Shown here: positions 59,201 to 64,000 of the stretch, in pieces | Layout: every line of letters starts with the position of its first letter | How positions within the stretch are numbered: position 1 is the first letter of the stretch | NCBI GenBank assembly: GCA_005765155.1 | Contig: VCCP01000002.1 | Coordinates: 5,208,001 to 5,272,000, forward strand | Length of the DNA: 64,000 bases | Source: Zelopaecilomyces penicillatus | Lineage: Eukaryota; Ascomycota; Sordariomycetes; Hypocreales; Pseudodiploosporaceae | Reading direction: 5' to 3' | The notes under the pieces: generated by a model | What the model was told of the DNA's origin: nothing | What the model saw: the letters and a program-made list of their open reading frames with translations, nothing else | Databases searched by the model: none | Program-made: the position numbers and the translations under genes

Positions 59201-59841
59201 CAGATTCTCCACCCAGCCCACGCCAACCCAAAGGTAGAGTGGTTATGCATTATTATTCCTTTCAACTAATCCGGCGCTAAGCTATCCGTGTACGTATGTA
59301 GATATTATAGATGTGCTATATTGGAAGATTGCTGTAGTCATCAATCTAAAGGCTGTGATTAGTATGTAGTTAATATGTCGTTGTTCATTGGGTTACGCTT
59401 GTTGCATAGTTGTTCCTCCACCCTACCCTGAAGAACAATAGTATTATCACAATTACACACACCCACGACCCATATTAACCTGAAAACTGAACAACATGTA
59501 AAAACAAAGTAAAAGTATGCAATGTTTTGGATAGGATTCTTGGCGCTGGCCACGCGTCAGCTGTTGTTGTGGTTCCGTTATGCGCAGTTGACTGGTGATA
59601 ATTCTCCGAGTCTGAATGCTTGCAAATCGGGTACTAAGGCCACACTTTTCTCAACAACCCCGTACTTCTAGATTCATCACATATCGCGCCTCGGCTGAAA
59701 TAAATCACGTCTTCGTATGTCAATGAACTCAACAATAGTAACATGGAAAATATCACTTCGTCTCAAACCATGCCCAAATATTGCAACGACGCCATACTCT
59801 CTCCTAACACATCTATGGCCCTGAGTATTTCTTTTCTAAAT
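56204..59841. other. Gene-free region between the ABC transporter and SAM50
   Basis: 3.6 kb. The first 500 bp are the transporter promoter and leader. A GTG repeat lies at 57474-57490 and a poly-T run at about 58286-58298. No coding frame shows motifs or plausible splicing. Confidence 0.5.
57474..57490 (+). repeat. (GTG)n trinucleotide repeat
   Basis: Five to six GTG units in non-coding DNA. Confidence 0.8.
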
Positions 59842-61572
59842 TTACAAAAAGTTGATTCCGACTCCCAACTGAAAACCCTTGGTGCCCACCTCCCCTCTCC
59901 GCATAACCAGCGGCAAGCTGAAGTTGAGCTCAAATCGTGCCACCGGATGCGCATACACAAGCCCCACGCCTGCTGCTATGCTGGGAAGACCATTCATCAA
60001 GCTTCCAACAGCGCCCAGCATGCCACTCCGGACTGTGCTGCCATCCATGCCACCATCTTTGCTCTTGCCCTTCAAAGCGACAAGTCTGCCACCGTTGGCA
60101 AAGACTTGAAGCCGGAGTGCAGAGTCAGGACCTTTGTAGGGAAGTGGTAGGAGCATGTTGACGCTGCCGGCAGCAAACAAATCTCCACCTGCAGCGTCCT
60201 GGCCATCGTGTGGTCCTAATCCACCAACTTTGAAGCCACGTACATCTGTAGGACCTCCAAGCACAAACCGGTCGTTTATGCGGCTTGGGGGCGCATTTCC
60301 ACCCACGTTGAACCCCAGGGGAAGTGGCCAGAGCATACCCATTTTCATGCCTGCACCAATAGAAATACCCGTTCGTTCTTGAATTCCAGGTAGAGTGACG
60401 GGCATAGCTCCGCTCATCTCTACTTCACTCTTGGAAAAGGCAACATCACCTCCCAAGGGACCAATGCCTGCAAATTCCAATGCCGTGCGCACCATGTATC
60501 CGCTCTGTGGAAGCTGTGGATTGTCTCTCCGTTCCCGGTAGAACGTATGTCTGAGAGCACTTTTGACACTATCACCAGCATCTTTTCGAACTGTGGGGCT
60601 GGCACCACCTGCAAGACCAGTGATCTGCCGCCAGGCTCCTGAATATTCCACGGAATGCGTATCTCGTTGAGGGTTGAGCCAAGAGTATCGCAGTGACCCT
60701 CCCTTGACGACCTCTTCATGCGAGGCCCATGGCTTTTCCACCGCTGAAGACAGCCCCTCTAGTGAGATGTTCATATTTGGATTGCTCAACACGGGTGCGC
60801 TCAGGTTGGCACTATACGCAGACCGTGTGCGAGTTCCTGCTTTGGCATTCAACGTGAGCATCTCTGCTCCGCCAAACATGTTACGCCACAGCAGGGATCC
60901 ATATGCCGACCCTTCGCCGTTTCCAACATCTGTTCCAGTTTGTAGCTTGAACCGAGAGAGCTCACGCAGTCCAATCGAGATGTCCATGTCGGTGGGAGTG
61001 GTATTCGGATTTGTCGCATTCGACTGTGTCATATACACCTTTGGAGGCTCGCTCAAGATCTCTGCGTCAATCAGTAGATGTTCTTAGGCTGTAGGAGTCG
61101 TACAACTTACGCAAGCCACTAAGCTTGCCGCTCGCTTCCTGGAGCCCTGCCATTACTTCTCCAACAGTAGAAGGCGCATTTGGGCTGTCGTTAAGCAAAG
61201 GATGGAATATAGGATCGAGAAACCCTCTTCGGATGTTCTTGGCACCTGTGACCGTAACCTCATGCACCGTCATTGGCATCGACATCTGTTCCACCATCTA
61301 ACATTCGATGTTAGTAAGAAAAGCCCCATTTCCCTTTAAAGAATTTCCAAGTTTACAGTACCAACTGCGATACCCGTTGTTCTTTGGCTTCATCTTCGGC
61401 GCTCTGGAACTCCGGTCTGGCTTTGGCGCCTCGTAGCACATATTCGGATGCTTCATTGAGCTTGCTGAGATTGCTCGATGCCTACCGCTGTCAGCATCCT
61501 GTTTGGAGATCATGACCATCCATCCCTTGTGAAACTTACGAGCTTCCCGAAGGATGATGTATCCGATGCCAT
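59842..61572 (-). CDS. SAM50: SAM50/TOB55, core beta-barrel of the mitochondrial sorting and assembly machinery
   Basis: Four exons: 61572-61540, 61481-61362, 61297-61111 and 61061-59842, total 519 aa, every join in frame. SAM50 sits in the mitochondrial outer membrane and folds and inserts beta-barrel proteins such as porin and TOM40. The N-terminal region includes a POTRA-like segment (VHEVTVTGAKNIRRGFLDPI through SGL). The rest is an Omp85-type barrel with alternating strands. The diagnostic loop motif appears as FVLGGPTDVRGFKVGG (the (V/I)RGF motif), and the last strand ends GFQLGVGINFL, a C-terminal aromatic/hydrophobic beta-signal. The length matches fungal SAM50. The gene is divergent from UBC6 with 576 bp between the two ATGs. 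Confidence 0.93.
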
Positions 61573-62148
61573 TCTAACGACCGCGCAATCAGCCGTCGAT
61601 CGTTGGCCGTTGGAGATGTCGTCGTGTGTGGTTGCGACTGAAGCTGGCTCGGCGGCGGGTCGGCTCCCAATGGATGGCCCCTGCGCCTGTTGGGCATGTG
61701 GCTAAGGAATTTGGTGTCGGAGCACCCGCCATATGGCTGTGCTGTGGCGGGTGCTCCGACACCATGTGCAGCCGGTATCTGGGAAATTATTACGTATTAC
61801 TACATGTACTTTGTACACCGTCAGTCTGCACAGTAAACGCATCGCCACGACGCCACCAGTCGAGCCATCAGCAGTCGACTCGGCTGACGCTCAAGCCTAA
61901 CACCGCTGTGTTCTTTCGATCCGCATCGTCCCCCAGCCAGCTCACCTTCCTCTCTCTTTGCTCCGACCGGCGTATAGAAACTGCAAACCACACTCACTTC
62001 GTCGTTCATTATTCGGTTGCGGACTCTTTTCAGCACTTCTCTGCATATCCGCGATTCCTGTACCTGACGACGAACACCTGATCTCTGCCGAACCGATTAA
62101 TCTCCTGTCGGGCCTGACCCCTTCGACCCGTGCCTTATCGTCTCGGCC
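61573..62148. promoter_or_regulatory. Shared divergent promoter of SAM50 and UBC6
   Basis: This 576-bp region separates the two start codons and must hold both promoters. It contains a perfect 19-bp inverted repeat at 61712-61764. A pyrimidine-rich stretch near 61930-62000 is probably the UBC6 leader. Confidence 0.7.
61712..61764. repeat. Perfect 19-bp inverted repeat with paired CGG-N5-CCG sites
   Basis: The arms 61712-61730 and 61746-61764 are exact reverse complements, separated by a 15-nt loop. Each arm contains CGG-N5-CCG (61718-61728 and 61748-61758), a typical half-site layout for fungal Zn2Cys6 regulators. The stem is GC-rich and could form a stable hairpin in single-stranded DNA or in RNA. 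Confidence 0.85.
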
Positions 62149-63076
62149 ATGGCCAGCAAGGCAGCGAACAAGCGGGCAAGTTCCCACCCATTCTAATGAC
62201 TCTTGAAGCAATCGCCTTACTGACCGTCAAATCAGTTGACTCGTGAATTCAAAACCATATCGGAAAACCCGCCACCATACATCACAGCCCACCCATCCGA
62301 TGCCAACATTCTAGAGTAAGCCACCCGTTCTCGTGATACTACCGACTCAATTTCGATGCTGATGCTGTCGCTCTAGGTGGCACTATGTTATTACCGGCCC
62401 AGAAGACACGCCCTACCACGGCGGCCAATACTGGGGGACGTTGATGTTTCCCCCGAATTACCCATTCGCGCCTCCAGCCATCCGTATGCACACACCATCA
62501 GGTCGATTTCAGCCCTCAACACGGTTATGCCTTTCAATATCCGATTTCCACCCAAAGTCATTTAACCCAGCGTGGGAAGTATCTACAATTCTTATCGGCC
62601 TTCTGTCATTTATGACTAGCGACGAAATGACAACGGGGTCTGTTTCAACGAGTGCGGCTGAACGAAGATTCATGGCAGCGCGGTCAAGATGGTGGAACTC
62701 GACGGGCAATGGTTCACAGTTCAAAGGCACTGTCGCAAACAAGGGCAATGTCAAGGCTGGAGACGGTGGCGCCAAGTTTCGTGCTGAGTGGCCTGAAGTT
62801 GATGCCGAGAACTGGGAGTGGATGAAGAAGAACAAGATTGATCCGGTGATGGGCGGTCGATTAGATGGCGAGAATGGCTCTTCTGCATGTGGACCTCAGC
62901 TTGGAATTGCTGCTGGATCCAGTGGCCACCAAGCGCAAGCGGTGGTAGATGTTGTCGTCCAGCAGCGGGACGCTGGGCGTGGGTGGATATATCGCCACAA
63001 GCTTCTTGTTGCGGGGGGTGTGATTTTTTTATACGTGCTAATTGCAAGACTAATGGGTGGTGAGGGCATTGCGTGA
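62149..63076 (+). CDS. UBC6: UBC6-type, ER-anchored ubiquitin-conjugating enzyme E2
   Basis: Three exons: 62149-62175, 62236-62315 and 62377-63076, 268 aa. The first intron has a GC donor (CGG then GCAAGT) and a CAG acceptor; only this splice restores the family N-terminus MASKAANKRLTREF. The UBC fold has YHGGQYWGTLMFPPNYPFAP, and catalytic Cys87 lies in RLCLSISDFHP, the same residue number as I recall for yeast Ubc6. The WNP/WEVSTIL stretch typical of this E2 is present. The linker is followed by one C-terminal helix (LLVAGGVIFLYVLIARL), a tail anchor in the ER membrane with the E2 domain in the cytosol. UBC6 works with ER ubiquitin ligases in degradation of misfolded proteins. Confidence 0.95.
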
Positions 63077-63864
63077 TGTTTGGAGGAGATTAAAGTTATC
63101 TGCCTTGGGCCGGGCTTGATGTAACTCTGCATGATTGTATTTCACCCGCTCCCGTTCCACGCGCCAGCCTTAATGCCAGATACCAGTTGTCAATTATTGC
63201 CAATGACAGTTCAACGTCTTGTAGACGTTACAGGGTCCGGATATCTTTTGTCAATGACAAAACACCTCTGGCCCTCTTTCTTTACCATGTCCCACCGGTT
63301 TGAAGTCAACCTCATGCACTAGATCTATGCCTCCCTTGATCTGGCGTGGCTGCATTTCGCTCGCTCGCCTCAAAGGATGCTCGATCCAACCTAGACAATC
63401 AGAGTATTATTTATCGGGCATCAAATACCATTAGTAAAAGAAGATGTATAACTCTGTAGCCCCCCCTGTTTTGCGCCTCATGAATGTCCGCTTGAAACTC
63501 CCTGTAAACTACGTGGCATGCAATTTTCACTTTGGCCTGTTGTTTGTAAATAAGGGGTTCAAACCCCAAACTACAGCGGGTAGGAAACCAACGATGCCTT
63601 GCTATTTATCTTGACTACCTACTAAGTTGGCCTTGGCAAATACTTTGCAGGGAAGGCTAGACAATAGACCAGCAGAAAATCCAAGCACAAATGCTTGCAA
63701 CGGCCTTGGAAAGCTGTCCTTGGATGCTTGATGTAACAAACGCACACTCGGCATATCTTGTTACTTGATCCTTCGTCAACGAACCGCCAATCCCTCTCTA
63801 GACGTCCATGTCCATTGATAATACAAAACCTAGTAGGATCGCCACCTCGGAAGAAATTGAAAGG
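63077..63864. other. Intergenic, no gene seen
   Basis: Convergent 3' flanks of UBC6 and of the right-edge gene. A GGGGTTCAAACCCC near 63554 resembles a tRNA T-arm, but no tRNA body surrounds it. Confidence 0.5.
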
Positions 63865-64000
63865 CTAAGAGGTGGTATCCCTGATGGAAGACTCTGGATG
63901 GTACTCATCAAGACTGTAGACATCATGTGGAAGCTTGTCCAGCACCTCGACTCCTTCTGTTTTAATTCGTAGGAGGATTTGACAGAGCCATGCATATCGA
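63865..64000 (-). CDS. 3' end of an unidentified gene, cut by the window edge
   Basis: The last 44 codons of an open minus-strand frame, ending at TAG (63867-63865). Visible residues run RYAWLCQILLRIKTEGVEVL, then DKLPHDVYSLDEYHPESS, then IRDTTS. Amino-acid use is protein-like and the frame stays open to the window edge. I do not recognise it. It would be convergent with UBC6. Confidence 0.4.
   Translation of the reverse strand, partial: RYAWLCQILLRIKTEGVEVLDKLPHDVYSLDEYHPESSIRDTTS

Noticed and set aside
63554..63567. GGGGTTCAAACCCC, resembling a tRNA T-arm
   Set aside because: No A box, anticodon arm or acceptor stem at the right distances.
1..64000. Transposons, CRISPR arrays, rRNA genes and biosynthetic megasynthases
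   Set aside because: None seen: no transposase or reverse transcriptase motifs, no spaced repeats, no rRNA-like sequence, and no PKS or NRPS domains.

Overview
This window is nuclear DNA of a filamentous ascomycete fungus, most likely a sordariomycete and perhaps a hypocrealean; the order is inferred from gene style, not proven. The evidence is short spliceosomal introns with GT(A/G)NGT donors, CTAAC-type branch points and (C/T)AG acceptors, long gene-free intergenic DNA with CT-rich leaders, and fungal-type proteins: a full-size PDR ABC transporter, an M35 deuterolysin, a vWA-Hint protein, UBC6 and SAM50. There is no bacterial-style operon, rRNA, CRISPR array or intact transposon. I identify 16 supported protein genes plus one cut by the right edge. 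Most have exon joins that I checked for reading frame.

Layout. 1.0-2.7 kb (-): secreted S10 serine carboxypeptidase. 3.7-5.3 kb (-): Arg/Ser/His-rich conserved fungal protein. 7.1-8.2 kb (-): M35 deuterolysin. 10.5-11.2 kb (+): membrane-anchored protein resembling only the deuterolysin propeptide. 11.8-12.8 kb (+): DUF2293-type protein with an acidic tail. 13.6-17.1 kb (+): large leucine-rich-repeat protein. 17.8-18.3 kb (+): two-helix membrane protein. 20.1-21.8 kb (+): coiled-coil protein. 22.3-23.5 kb (-): REI1-type zinc-finger protein. 24.6-25.9 kb (+): 3-ketoacyl-CoA thiolase. 26.1-28.4 kb (-): vWA-Hint protein. 34.29-34.39 kb (+): a 34-residue Cys-rich peptide gene. 35.3-35.9 kb (-): GNAT acetyltransferase with an unresolved 5' end. 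38.1-41.3 kb (-): large disordered protein. 49.0-50.9 kb (+): FAD monooxygenase. 51.4-56.2 kb (-): PDR transporter. 59.8-61.6 kb (-): SAM50. 62.1-63.1 kb (+): UBC6. 63.87 kb to the right edge (-): 3' end of an unknown gene.

The gene-free stretches are large (28.4-34.3, 41.3-49.0 and 56.2-59.8 kb). They hold microsatellites, long poly-G/poly-C runs and no confident genes. Functional groupings are loose, as usual in fungi. Two extracellular peptidases and a propeptide-like protein lie in the first 11 kb. A flavin monooxygenase and a multidrug exporter are convergent neighbours and may form a detoxification pair. SAM50 (mitochondrial outer-membrane assembly) and UBC6 (ER-associated ubiquitination) share a divergent promoter of about 580 bp that contains a perfect 19-bp inverted repeat.

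The most unusual items are the propeptide-only M35 relative, the vWA-Hint protein, the 34-residue Cys-rich peptide gene, the promoter hairpin with paired CGG-N5-CCG sites, a GC-AG intron in UBC6 and a possible 60-nt in-frame exon in the monooxygenase.
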